Shown: positions 21,900 to 33,790, numbered from the stretch's first letter. The stretch is 64,000 nt of DNA from Heterocephalus glaber (GCF_000247695.1 NW_004624880.1:2290331-2354330); one strand, 5' to 3'. A program made the numbers and translations. Notes: a model not told the origin generated them from the sequence alone.

Positions 21900-23915
21900 T
21901 GAGTAGCTGTTGATCTTGGGTGGGTCAGATGCTTAATGTTGCTTTTTAAATTCAGTGCCCAAAACCACTGGACTCAACATCTTAATCCCAATATTTAGGC
22001 TTTGTATCACAGGCTTCCCACACAGGGGCCTCGTGACTGGGAACTCCCTGGCTGTGGGCTGGAGGACTCTGTTCTACCTCAAGTCCACCCTCTGGAGCCA
22101 TGAAGTCTGATCTGCTGTTTCCTGAATCTTCTCTATGAAAGCCTGTGCCAATGGGCTGCAGGCAGCTCAGGATTTGTGGAAGGATGAATTGCTCCCTGAA
22201 GGGATGCATGAAATTGTCCCAGGTAACACAAAACTACTCATAAGGCTTCTAGCCTGTCGCTTTGCCCAGCTGTGAAAACTGAGGTTCAAGGTCACACGAC
22301 CAGTAATGCAAGTCTCCGCCACCCATTCAGCACCTAAAGTCTACCTAAGTCATCCTTGCTCTCAAGGGATGCATAGAGGACCAGAGGCCCCTAGAATTGC
22401 AAGCCTGATTCGAGTTAGGTTCCCATACCCCCTTCCCTGCCTCCACGGCACAGGCAGGCCTCCTCTTCCACAGGTCACATCTTCGTCTTTCTCCTCCTTG
22501 GGGCTTTCAGATGAGTTCTGAAGCATTGAAATCCCACTCTTAGTCCTTCTGAGCTGTGTGGTTTGAAGAAGGTCAATTTGCTTCAGTTTCCCCCTTAGTT
22601 AAACAATAGCTTTCCCTTGACTTTCAGAGACTGCATAAGGATGCTGGGGTTTTGAACAATGCTTATAGCATCTGTCAAGTAATAAAGTAATAGGGGAAAG
22701 GAGACTTCCTAATTTGTTTAAAATGAGTACTGTCAAAGGTGGCTAGAAATCTGGGCTCCTCTAGACTTAGTTTTTTCTGACCATAGACAACTGTCAGGAT
22801 CATTGTGGGAAAGGAGCTGGGGCACCAGTTGAGGGTGGAAAGACCAAAAATATGATCAAATCTAAAGGTAGGTAAAAGAAACCCATACAAATGCATGCCA
22901 GAGGCAATTAAAAATGTACCAGCATCGTATCTTATCTATGTCACCATGCTTCCTCTTCTAGTTGACAGTTGGTTCTATCCCCAACACAATAGGACCAGTA
23001 CTTCATGATGGCTTTGGACTCGTGAGGATACAGTCTCCTGTGTCCACCAGCTTTGCTGAGAAGGGCCCTGCTTACCTACAGCAGCTCTGTGCCCTCTACT
23101 TTCCCTTCTCCTTGTAACCACGGGAGGCAGGAAACCCTCACAGCTTAGGGAAAGGATGTCACTTCCCCAAAATGCACCAGCCACACTGGGTGCTCAATGC
23201 AGGAGTCCACTTGCCCCAGACAAAGCCATACTGCCACAATTTTAAACAGAGTAGATGATGTCAAATTTGGTAATGGGATAGGAGTGAGGTTAATGCCAGC
23301 CCAGAAGCAGTCTGGCTATAAGTTCCAGGGCTTAAACATGGAAGCTCCTAAGCATAAGCCCTTCCAAGTAACTTATCCAATTTACATATGAAAAATAGTG
23401 ACTCAGAGGGCTAGGAATAAAGGGTCCATATCAGACAACAACTGTTCAAGTAGTCAGTTAATTATCAAACTCCTCTAGTCTGCTACACTTTCTCTTCTAG
23501 GCAGAACTCACACATCCCCCCACGAAAAAGTCATCACCCCTGTTGCATAGACATTCGTTGTTTGTTTCTGTGCTTAGTTACCTTTTGCTAGAAAAAGCCT
23601 ATGCTTCCCTGAGCATGCAGCACTTGGTAATCATTTAAACTAGCAGCACAAGGTTGATTTTCTGATTGTCTCTCTCTTCAAGACTGACACAAATCTACAG
23701 ACTACCAGCTACCAGGTTTCATCAATCATTTCCTCCCCAAGATAAGAGATGCTTAACACCTGTATGGAGTTACAAAGCTTTCAGGATGTCAGTCCACTTC
23801 TTAGTCTGTCTTCTGGGTCTTGTTGGCTTACCAAACCCATCTTCTCCCGCGTCTCAACAATTTGTCCTCCATTCATAGGGGCCTTTTGAAGTGGCAAGTA
23901 CATAGACTTGGTTTC
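21900..23915. other. Intron, no recognised feature
   Basis: Unique-looking sequence of about 2 kb. Small open frames on both strands overlap one another and have no recognisable product. Confidence 0.5.
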
Positions 23916-23917
23916 GG

Positions 23918-24270
23918 CAGTAGGTTGCACATCCCTAATCTGAAAATCTGTAATCTAGAATGTTCCAAAACCTGAAAATTTTGAGTGTCATGTTGTAGCT
24001 TAAAAAGTTTCTGCCAGCCATGGTGGAGCACATCTGTGATCCCAACTACTGGAGAGGCTGAGGTAGGAGGATTCCAAGTGTGAAGCCAGCCTGGGAAATT
24101 TGGAGACCTTGTCTCAAAATTAAAAAATTAAAAGAGCTAGTAGGGATGTAGTGGTAGAGTGCTTGACTAGCATGTGTAATTTCTTAGGTTCAGTTCCCAG
24201 CATTGCAAAAAAAAAAAAAGTTTCTGCTTTTGGAGTATTTCAGACTTTAGATTTTAGGATTAGGGATGCT
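23918..24270. mobile_element. Short DNA-transposon relic split by a dimeric SINE
   Basis: The left end 'gcacatccctaatctgaaaa' and the right end 'tttaggattagggatgctcc' are inverted copies of one another. The SINE at 24016-24222 sits inside, flanked by the host duplication aagtttctgc. Confidence 0.72.
24016..24222 (+). repeat. Dimeric B1+ID SINE nested in a DNA transposon relic
   Basis: B1 half 'gccagccatggtggagcaca' to 'cttgtctcaaaattaaaa'; ID half 'agggatgtagtggtagagtg' to 'ggttcagttcccagcattgc' plus an A14 tail. The target duplication aagtttctgc lies on both sides. Confidence 0.92.
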
Positions 24271-25430
24271 CCTCTTGGAATAAGGGCTTGAGCAAGCAGC
24301 CCAGCCATCCCTTTTCCTCCCTTCACCTCCTAAGGGGACTTGGATGGGCTGGTATCCTTGAGTCTCAAGTCCAAGCAGTGGCCACCCACTGCCGTGAAAA
24401 CACCAAGTAAAGCCCAGGGAAGTATCTCAGCTGATGTTCTTTTATTCTATTGTCTGGAAGAGACTCTCAGTTCTCCCTTCCCTGGAAGCCCAGGCCTCTT
24501 GATGGGCCTGGTCATGGAACCTGCTCCAGAGTCCTGGGCTGCCTTTCGTGTTGGACTGGGGACTCTTGGCAACAGGGGAGTGGGGGCTGGAGAACATCGG
24601 TGTTGGTCTGTTTTTGAGCCTGTGGCCTGAATTTGCCTCAACTACATTAGCTCAGGCCTTCCCACTCATCATCCAAACTGATTCCCTGAAGGAGCAGGTC
24701 TAGACATGAAAAAGGCTTTGATAATCTAAAAAGAGGTTCCTTCAACTTTTTCTTCTATGCATCAGACCTGACTTGCTTCTTAGGCTTTTGCTCCATCCCA
24801 TTCCTCTTAGATTTTACCTTTCCCTTTGATGAAGTTTCAGTTCTACCCCAAACTGATCAGCATGTTTCTTTTTTCTCTCCTCATGGTTCAGGTTGCTTCC
24901 AGGGATGGTACTGGATATGAGGATGGGCAGATGAGTATAAAATACAGATCCAACATGATTGCAGACACTCGAGCCACCAGAGATGGGAAATGGTTACAGA
25001 TAAGTCCCAACTTCATATCTGCAAGCCCTCTCCTCTTTCCCTGCCTATTCATGGAGACTTCAGTTTCTGATATTGTCACTCTCTCAGCTATCAGTGGCCA
25101 ATAAGATCCATACAAATTCATTCCCACCTTTAATTGATGGTCAGAGGCCAAGTGATTGTGGAGAATTGAGGATGAGCTAAGAGCCACACAAACCAAGGAG
25201 AGGCAGCAGTGGTAAGTTAGCCAAGGCTTCCTGCTGAAGTAAAAGCAAGGACTAGTCAAGTACAGTTCCCCTAGCAGGTCCCTGCAGGAGACCAGAATTC
25301 AAAGATTGTCATTTTTAAATCTGTGCTTTAGTTTATTCATCATCAAAGAGGTGATGAACAATCCTGTGGAGAAGCTGAGAAAGATGTGACCTGGATAAAG
25401 TGTTTTGAGTTCCTCAGAAGCAATCCTAGG
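24271..25430. other. Intron, no recognised feature
   Basis: Unique-looking sequence. Overlapping open frames on both strands near 24826-25259 (92 and 123 codons) have no recognisable domain. Confidence 0.5.
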
Positions 25431-25431
25431 C

Positions 25432-25570
25432 CTGGCATGGTGGTGCATACCTGTCATCCCAGCACTCTGGAGGCTGGGGCAGGAGGATCTCCATGAGTTT
25501 GAGGCCAGCCTAGCCTACATAATGAGTTGAAGGCCAGCCTGAACTACACAGCAAGACCCTGTTTCAAAAA
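25432..25570 (+). repeat. B1-like SINE, L1 insertion site in its tail
   Basis: 'gcctggcatggtggtgcata', 'ggctggggcaggaggatctc' and 'acagcaagaccctgtttcaa'. Its A-rich tail is where the following L1 integrated. Confidence 0.93.
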
Positions 25571-25785
25571 AAGAAGCAACCCAGTGAGGGTGTTTGGCTC
25601 CTCTGTCAAAGATGAGGTAGTTGAGTGTGTCTGGTGTTGTTTCTGCATCTTCTATCTGTTCCATTGATCCCCGGGTCTGTTTCTTTGCCAGTACCATGCT
25701 GTTTTCATCACAGTGGCTTTGTAGTATAGTTTCAAGTTGCAGACTGTGATACCCCCTGCCTTGTCTTTGTTGCCTAGAATTGCTC

Positions 25786-25910
25786 GCTCTTTCTTTCTTT
25801 CTCTTTCTTTCTTTCTTCCTTCCTTCCTTCCTTCCTTCCTTCTTTCCTTCCTTCCTTGGGACCTTGCACTTGTGAGGCAGGCACCAGAACCACTGAGCTA
25901 AATCCCTGGC
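25786..25910 (-). repeat. ID SINE with expanded CTTT/CTTC tail, inside the L1
   Basis: The tail side (25786-25857) has become a (CTTT)n/(CTTC)n microsatellite. The body 'ttgggaccttgcacttgtga' to 'actgagctaaatccctggc' is a reversed ID. Its target duplication, ctagaattgctc, is at 25774-25785 and 25911-25922. Confidence 0.93.
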
Positions 25911-26282
25911 CTAGAATTGCTCTTTCTATTCTAGATCTCTTCTGGTTCCAAGTGAATTTTTGGATTGTTTTCTCTACTTCTGTGAAACACACTGTTGGAA
26001 TTTCAATCAAAATTGCATTGAATGTATATAGCAGTTTTGGAAGTATGGTCATTTTCACTATATTGGTTCTTCCTAATTAAGAACAAGGGATGTCTTTCCA
26101 TTTTCTGATATCCTCTTTGATCTCTTTTTTCAGCACTGTAGTTTTCAGAGTAGAGGTCTTTTACTTCCTCCATTAGATTGATTCCTAGGTATTTCATTTT
26201 TTGGGATGATATTATAAAAGGAGTTGTTTCCCCGGTTCCTTTCTCAATGAATCTGTTGTTTGTGTATAAGAAGGCTATTGAT

Positions 26283-26365
26283 TTTTTTTTTTGGTACCAG
26301 GAATTGAACTCAGGACCTTATGCTAGCCAGGCAGGTGCAGTGCCACTGAGCTACATCCCCAGACC
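26283..26365 (-). repeat. ID SINE inside the L1
   Basis: Poly-T, 'ggtaccaggaattgaactca', 'actgagctacatccccagac'. The target duplication aaggctaYtgat is at 26271-26282 and 26366-26377, with one mismatch. Confidence 0.94.
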
Positions 26366-26420
26366 AAGGCTACTGATTTCTGAGTGTTGACCTTGTATCT
26401 ATCTATTCTACTGAATTGGT

Positions 26421-26508
26421 GTTTTTGGTTTTTTTTATACTGGGGATCGAACTCAGGTCCTTGTGTTTGTGCAGCAGGCGGCAAAACCACTGAGCTAAAT
26501 CCCCAGCC
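26421..26508 (-). repeat. ID SINE inside the L1
   Basis: T-rich start, 'actggggatcgaactcaggt', 'actgagctaaatccccagcc'. The target duplication ctgaattggt (26411-26420) matches ctgaatttggt (26509-26519) apart from one T. Confidence 0.92.
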
Positions 26509-27741
26509 CTGAATTTGGTTAAGTCTAGAAGACTTTTGGTGGAGCTTTGGGGGTCTTCTATATAGAGCATCATGTTATCTGGAAATAATGACAATTTAAC
26601 TTCTGCATTTCCTGTCTTTATTCCTTTTATTTCTTTCTTGTCTAATTGCAGTGGCTAATGTTTGCAGAACTATATTGAACAGGAGTGGTAATAGTGGACA
26701 TTCTTATCTTGTTCCTGATTTTAGCATGAAAGACTTCAGTTTTTGATCATTTGGTATGATGTTGGCTGTTGGTTTTTCATAGATGGTTTTTATCAGGTTG
26801 AGATAAAGACCATCTATTCCAATTTCCTGTAGGATTTTTATCATGAATGGGTGTTAGATTGTGTCAAATGCTTTTTCTGCATCTATTGAGATGATCATAT
26901 GGTTTTTGTCCTTGACTCTGTTAGTATAGTGTATTACATTTATTGATTTACACATATTGAACCAACCCTGCATCCCTGGGATGAATCCCACTTGATCAGG
27001 ATATATGAACTTCTTGATGCTCTTCTGCATTCTGTTTGCCAGCATCTTATTGAGGATTTTTGTGTCTATGTTCATTAGGGAGATTGGCCTGTAGTTCTCT
27101 TTTTTGGTTGAGTCTTTCTCTGCTTTTGGAATCAAGGTAATGCTTGCTTCCAGGAATGAATTTGGGAGTATTACTTCCCTTTCAATTTCATAAAGAGTTG
27201 GAAAAGTAATGGGATTAGCTCTTCTCTAAATGTCTTGTAGAATTCAGCAGTGAATCCATCAGGGCCTGGGCTTTTCTTTGTTGATAAGTAAAATAGATTA
27301 CTACTCAGCCATAAAGAATGATAAACTAGAGACATTTATAGCTAAATGGATGCACCTTGAAACTGTACTCTTAAGTGAAATAAATAGGGCACAAGTGTAA
27401 ATACCAAATTGTTTCTCTGGTGTGAGAAACTGAAAGTGTAAATGAGGACCAAAATGTATAATATTGTGAAATAGGAAGAAAAGGTTCAAAGGGGAAAGGG
27501 AACTAGGGCGGGTGGGGAAAAGAAAAGAAAGGAAAGAAGAAAACGAGAAAAGAAGGAAAAATGGAAACAAAGCTTTTCGTAAATAGGGAAGATGGAGGGG
27601 TGGAAAGGAGGGAAGGGGAATGGGAAGAAACAAGAATCAAGATATATCATGTACAGGTTCAAATTCCCAATGATGAATGGAATCATAATGTATACCTAAA
27701 ATGTACCAATAAACTTAATGAATAAAAAAAAGAAGCAACCC

Positions 27742-30700
27742 TAAGTGATAATCAGTGGTTCCTTGGCTGCAAAGGGTCTTCAGACTGTCCCACCATTCCT
27801 CCTAATGGCAGCCTAAGGCTCTTTCCTCTTCTTACAGATGTTAAGAGAAAGAGACACAAAAATGGTTCTTGGTCACCAGAAAGGTCCTCCATGTGTCCAG
27901 ACTCCTTCCAATTGTATTTAAATTCAGGCCACCCTTGTCTGTACTCAGTAGAGTTGGTCACTCTTTCCTATATAATGCTATAATTTATTCTAGCAGTGCC
28001 ACACAATGAATTCTGGCTACTTTTGTCAGCAAGCCTAGGAGAACAGCCTTAGCAGACGTCTGGGAGGTTCAGTTTAAAAGCTGTACCTGCAAAGTCGTGG
28101 CCCCCACCCCACCCCTCAGCCTTCTCCCTGTGAGGGTTTGGGAGGGCAGTGGGGAGGCCTGTCAATAACCATCAACCATAATGGCTTCACCCATTTCCTT
28201 CAGAGGAAATGAACCTAATGGAGAAGGATATATTGATCCTAAAGACCTTGTTTCAGAATCAGTCTCCTGGTGGTGAACCCTTTCATTTAGCTAGGGTTAA
28301 TGGCCTCTGCTTTCAGCTGCCTCGGCCTGTTTGTGAGTGGTACATCTAACAATCAATGGGATAGCAGCCTGATGGGGCCACTACCCCCTAGGCCGGCCAA
28401 CAGGAAGGAAAACTCTCTTTATGAAGACAGTCAGAGGAGGAAAAAAAAAGTACTGAGCTATTTGGGGGCTTAAGCAGACCTTCTAAGCGAGGGAAGGACT
28501 CCAACCTGTGACCCTCTGACCTGTGGCCCTCCCTTCATCAACAAGGCTCTTTTTTTCCAATCATAAAGGACCTATTAAGCAGCCCTCCTCAGGGGTGGTT
28601 AGAAGGGAAAATGCTGTTTAGGTTCCCTGATGTTTTTATGTGGCAGGGCCCAGCAGCCCATCTGAGAGTCCTTGTTTGGTTCTTGCTAAAAAGGGGCCGG
28701 AGCTCTGGCCTCTGCTGCAGGGAGGCAGCAGTTTGTAATTGGGAAACCAGCCATTAGACCATGGGTGGTGACACAATAAAACACATTTCTCTCTGCCTCT
28801 GCTCTAAGTCGCTCTAGGACCTAGACAATGCCTTCCCTCCCCACAAGATCAATGAGCTTTTGCATAGAAGGCGTGAGTGGGAGTGTTTGCTGTGTGAAAA
28901 AGGCACGTTCTTGGGAGCCAAACTCTTTCTAGCTGTGTCTAGCTGTGGACAAGTTAATTATCCTAAGACTCATTTTCCCAATCTCTTAAATAGGGATAAC
29001 TATACTGACACTGCAGGGTATGATTAGTATCAGAGAATGTGCTTGAAGAGCCAGCCCAAATGTCTAGCATGTATTAGGCACTTAACAAAAAATAACATTT
29101 GCACACACACCTTACTCAATCAGTCTTTACAGTTCCAGAATAAATTTAAGTTCCATGCTAATGGAAATAGTTTGAGATTGGGCACTGGAACAGCAAGATC
29201 CTTCCTCTGCTAAAGCCATCTACAGCCATCTGGAACGGTGTTGGGGAGCACTTAGGGTTTGGGGAGAAACATTTCCAGATAAGGCAACAACACAAGCAAA
29301 GGTGTCCAGTGGAAACCAGCTGGTGATAGACGACCATTGCAGAGCAAGTCTACTGGGGAGGAAGACAGATGATACAGATGGTCAGGAACCAGGCAAGGGG
29401 GTCAGAATCAGTCAGGAAGAAAGTGGGGGAGTCACTGAGAAGCTGAGAGCAAGGGAGGGACAAAAGGGAAAGCACCCCCTCAGTCACCCAGGCTGCCATT
29501 GGAGAGCATGAGTGTGCGCCCCGTGATGGCACTGCAGGTCTAGGGCTGCCTTTTTCCTGTAAGACCTCAGGTTCTGTCACTAGCACTCCCTGTGGGGGCT
29601 TTCTTCCCCATTCTGCAGGACAGAAACATCACTGCCCACCTGAATATCTCCCAAGGGAACAGGCTATGGGTTTCAAAATTCAACCCACTGCACATGTAGA
29701 GGTAGTATTATGACCGATTAAACTGGGAGGGAATCTGCCTCTCTTGCCCAAGGACACCAGCAAGCCAGGGAGAGGCACAGAGATCCTAGAATGAGGTCAT
29801 GGATGTTAACACTCAGCATGGTCTGGCTACAGTAGGCACTCACTAAATATGGCCATAATTCATATTTTATCTCTATATTCTCTCCCAAACCTTACCATCT
29901 GTGCAAGCCTTCCTGTACTTTTCCTCCCAAAGATCCTTGAGAGTAGAATATGGATTAGTCCTCTAACTAGATCCTTGGTTCAGTTTCACATTGAAGTCCT
30001 CTGTCTGACTCCTTATCAGTCCAAAAGATTCTGTTTCCAGATGATAGATTCTATTAAACACCATGGAAAACAGGTCCCCCGGAAGGACAGTTTCTGCTGT
30101 GCAGAATGGCTGCCACCCCGCAGTGGACAGCCACCTACGGCCAAAGGTGCCCATCAAATAAAATAGATCATGTCCCTGAGGGGTCCTGTGGATAGTGGGA
30201 GGTTAACACAGCAGTGGTGAACCCCCAGACTTGGTTCAAGGTTGGCAGCCCCATAGGAAGGAGCTCTGGGGTGCATAAAAGGTGGAAAGGGGGAAGAATC
30301 AGAAGACTGAGGAGGCAGCAGCTGCCCTCAGGCAGGAAAAGGGTAGTCCCTTGTGAACACCTGTCACCAGCACCATAGTAATGTAATTGTGTAATTATGT
30401 AATTGCTCTTGTGGATCTACTTAACAGCTGTGAGGCAGAGAGCATCATGGTTATTTTAATTTCACAGAAGAGAAAAAAGGAGCAGTAGAGAGGTGAATGG
30501 ACTTATTCAGCGGAACTCACTGGTGTGGAGTGAAGGGGTACGAGAGTCCTGCTCCCTCTGCTCCAGAGGCCTGAGGTGCGGCTATGTGTCAGGCGGATAA
30601 GGCACAGAGCGGGTCGGGTGAGGTTAACCTCCACTGCCACACCTGGCAAATGGGATTGAAAACAGAGAAGGAACAGCCCCTACCTCACCTCACCCCTCTA

Positions 30701-32110
30701 AAAGATTCAGGAGAAACAGAAGAAGTGAGGAGTCATTTCAGGTTGGAGATGACAACAGAGACTAATTTCTTTTCTCCTCCCATTCCCACCTCCTCACTCT
30801 CTAAGCCACTAGAATCAGCTAAAAATACTTAAACACAGATAATTTTTAGTCCTCCTGAAATGGTTTCAGTGGAGACCTGCAGAAGAGGCTCTGACTCACA
30901 GTGTTGGCGGGTCAGGAAAAAGCCCAGAGACCAGACAGAGCCATTCCTGTCCTCCTAAAGTCTTCTCGTAAGTCTTCTACAGCTAACATTTATAAAGTTT
31001 ACTAGGGCTGGGCTCTCTACTCAATGTTGCAAATAGATACAATCTCATTCATTCGCTCTTCAATCTATGGGACCCATGCCTCACTGAATTGGAGGGAAAG
31101 TGAGGCTTAGGGAGATTGTGTAACTTGGCTGGTTGCACAGCTCAGAAAAACAGCACATGCACTCCAGTGTGTTCCCAACCACCAGGCGATGTGTCCTCCT
31201 GAAATTAGAGGTGGTGGTGGCAGATGAATGTCAATACCAGCAATGGCTGCTCTGTTACTAGATCATGATAATGTGGAGTGTTGATCTTCCATAGGGTCTT
31301 TCTACAAAACGTGATGGCTCTGCTTTGTCAATCCAAATGCTCGACTAGTCATCCGTTAATTAATTCAATGAAACATTCCTTTAACAAGCACGCATTGAGT
31401 CAGGCTCTGTTGCCAGACACTGTGTTAATGACTATGAATTATTATAGGCAGGGAAAATTGGCTCCCAACCTTACAGGAGGTCATCACAAACCACTTCAAC
31501 TGATATAGGAAAGAGGAGGAACTAAAGTTAATGAAGTACCTATTACGTGCTGTGCAATTTATAGGTGTCATCTAATACTTAAATCAGTCTCATGGGGTGG
31601 GTAACACAGCTTACATTTTACACATGATACAGACTATATGTAAAAAGATTAAGAACATTGTCTAAGACAATGCTGTTAATCAGTAAAGGATCTGGATTAA
31701 AGGCCTAGTTTTCAGCACCTACTCCCCTCTGCCTCTCTCCACTGAATGACTGAATTTCAACAGGGAATTATTTGAGCAAGCAAAAGTGAGTTCGATTTGG
31801 AGAATTAAGCTGAGAGTTTTCTATTAGGAGGATGAGTAATTATTATGAGAGTTTGGGGCAGGCCTCAAAGGAGAGTGGAGAAGGGAGATATCACTGCAGG
31901 GAAGCCATCCACTTCCACCTCAGTGCTGCCATCTACAAGAGAAAATATTGTCCTGGCAAAAACTCCTGCATAGTCAAATCCCACTTGGTTGGCCACCTAT
32001 GTTGCAAGGTATCCATGGAGCCCAAAACCCAGGCTAGCTGTTATGATTTCTATCTAAATGGCTCCTCAAAGCCTCGTGCACTCATAGTTGGGGATTTGGA
32101 AGGTGACTGA
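27742..32110. other. Intron, largely unique, with old MIR/L2-like relics
   Basis: About 4.4 kb with no recognised gene. 28930-29095 ('gacaagttaattatcctaag', 'tcattttcccaatctcttaa') looks like a MIR. 31365-31500 and 31520-31700 look like L2 and MIR relics ('attgagtcaggctctgttgc', 'gaagtacctattacgtgctg'). 28700-28800 and 28140-28400 are unremarkable. Open frames of up to 105 codons are not recognisable. Confidence 0.5.
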
Positions 32111-32127
32111 ATGAATGAAAAGTAGTC

Positions 32128-32344
32128 CTTAAACAGACCATATTTACAATGCATATAATCTATGACCAGAATATATGAAGAATTCTTAGAGCTCATTAAT
32201 AGACAACCCAATTAAAAAGTAGACATAAGATCATAAATAGCCAGTATAGCACAAGGAAAGGTGTGCAACTCTAGAATCAGAAAAATATGAATCAGTACAA
32301 TAACAAGATTGAATTATATACTCATTAGGGAGATGAAGTTAAAA
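32128..32344 (+). mobile_element. Old L1 ORF2 fragment
   Basis: 'aatgcatataatctatgacc', 'ttcttagagctcattaatag', 'caacccaattaaaaagtaga' and 'actcattagggagatgaagt' follow the order of the mammalian L1 ORF2 3' part. Frames are broken throughout. Confidence 0.65.
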
Positions 32345-32464
32345 GTTTTCAAAGCCTTGTCATGACTTTTTGTTGGATTCTCCTCCTTTGTATTTAATTT
32401 GTCATGCCCAATGGATTCATTCTGCTGGGTTTCCTGGGGTTGTGATCCTCATTGTCTTTTCCTA

Positions 32465-33370
32465 GGTATTGTCTAAAATTTTTTTGAGTGCCGGTTTGAT
32501 ATTCATGAAGTTCCTGAGGTGCTCTTTATCATCAAAGTATCTTATTTCTCCATCAATTTTGAAAGATAGTTTTGCAGGGTACATCAATCTGGGTTGGAGG
32601 CTGTTTTCCTTTAGGGCTTGAAATACACCACTCCAAGCTCTTCTTGCCTTGAGGGTTTGCATTGAGAAGTCTGCTGTGATTCTGATGGGCTTTCCTTTGT
32701 ATGTGATTTGTTTCTTTTCTCTCACTGCTTGTAGAATTTTGTTCTTCTGTTGGATTTCTGGAATCCTAACTATTATATGCCTATGTGTAGATTTTTTTTG
32801 ATCAAGGCTATTTGGAGTCCTATATGCCTCACTTATCTGTATATCAAGTTCTTTTCCCCTCCTTGGGAAGTTTTCTGCCATCACTTCTGTGACTAGTTTT
32901 TTAATGTCATCTGCACTCTTTCCTCTTTCTTCATTGACTCCAATCAGTGTTATGTTATTCTTCTTTGCATCATCTAGCAGCTGCTGGATTCATTTCTCAT
33001 GTTCCTTTACAATTTTAAAGCAATTTTTCTTTTCCTGGTCACTAACTGCAATCTTATCTTCTATATGTGAAATTCTATCCTCACACTGGTTCATTCTGCT
33101 GTGCAGACTTTCAATGGAGTTTTTAATCTCTTGGAAATCTGTTTGCATCTGTTTTATGGATTCCATTTGTTTCCTATGTTGGGATTCCATCATGTTCCTC
33201 AAATCCTCCATTTTTTTAATCTGTGTCCTCTCTAGATTTATTAATCATGTCTTACACCATGAGCAAAATCTTTGCTGTTACTGGGTAATTATTTCTGATT
33301 TCATTTTTCCCAGATCCTCTTTTGTTGCCAGTTGAGAGAGTCCAGGTGGTTGAGTATCAGATTGTTCCAT
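32465..33370 (-). pseudogene. L1 ORF1 pseudogene
   Basis: ORF1p is the RNA-binding trimeric chaperone of L1. The start codon is at 33370-33368. The N-terminal part (MEQSDTQPPGLS) is followed by a stop and a frame break near 33285-33215, then a heptad-rich coiled-coil (32990-33211, with ESIKQMQTDFQEIKNSIESL), then the RRM and C-terminal domains at 32465-32884, including HRHIIVRIPEI and PIRITADFSMQTLKARRAW. At least two breaks make it nonfunctional. The protein is of near-normal length overall (about 300 codons). Confidence 0.9.
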
Positions 33371-33790
33371 CTCGTTTCCCTTTGGGGTTGCTGTAGGTGA
33401 TCCAGAAGTCGGTTTTTGAGGCTTGTTTATGTGTCTTCTCATTTCCACGGTGGGGGGGGGTGCTTCTGGTGCCCGTGCGGTTCACCTTCTCTGCCCTAGG
33501 AGCTTGGGATGGCAGCAGAGGAGCTTCCTTCCCGGTGCCGGGACCAGCTCAGCTTCTCTGCCCTAGGAGCTTGGGGATCCTGGCAGGATCCTTTTCAAAG
33601 CCTGTCCTGCCTCACACCCCATGAATCTAGTCCTCTCCACACTGCTGAGGCCGCTTCTGAAGGCCCTGTGGCAAACAGAGGTCACTCAGCTACCAGCCCG
33701 GCCTGGTTCTTTATCCTCAAACACTCCATTTGGGTCTCCTTCCCTCCAAGAAGCTGCCCCTGCCTGGTCTGGGCAGCCATATCATGATGT
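33371..33790 (-). promoter_or_regulatory. L1 5' UTR (former internal promoter)
   Basis: A GC-richer region upstream of the ORF1 start. It contains two copies of a 23-bp block beginning 'cttctctgccctaggagc' (33486-33508 and 33553-33575, 67 bp apart), suggesting tandem subrepeats. The left and right limits are estimated from a composition change. Confidence 0.6.

Larger units (their letters stand above)
25583..27729 (+). mobile_element. Twin-primed (5'-inverted) L1 insertion
   Basis: One insertion bounded by aagaagcaaccc at 25571-25582 and 27730-27741. From 25583 to about 27289 the L1 is inverted: ORF2 reverse transcriptase sequence reads on the minus strand, with [25 protein letters not shown] and the motif-A block [11 protein letters not shown] at 26854-27135, and later ORF2 parts at 26003-26594. 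From about 27290 to 27729 the 3' end of the element reads on the plus strand (end of ORF2, a purine-rich tract near 27495-27630, 'accaataaacttaat' and an A tail). The block between the two parts of the element is deleted. This is the standard product of twin priming. The copy is dead: it has stops, and the catalytic-type FADD position reads FPDN near 26590. Confidence 0.93.
32345..33790 (-). mobile_element. L1 5' part: 5' UTR, ORF1 relic, inter-ORF
   Basis: Minus-strand L1 with its 5' UTR (about 33371-33790), ORF1 (32465-33370) and some inter-ORF sequence to about 32345. ORF2 and the poly-A tail are absent, so it is a 5' fragment without its 3' end. It is unusual because L1 copies usually lose the 5' end instead. 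Confidence 0.82.
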
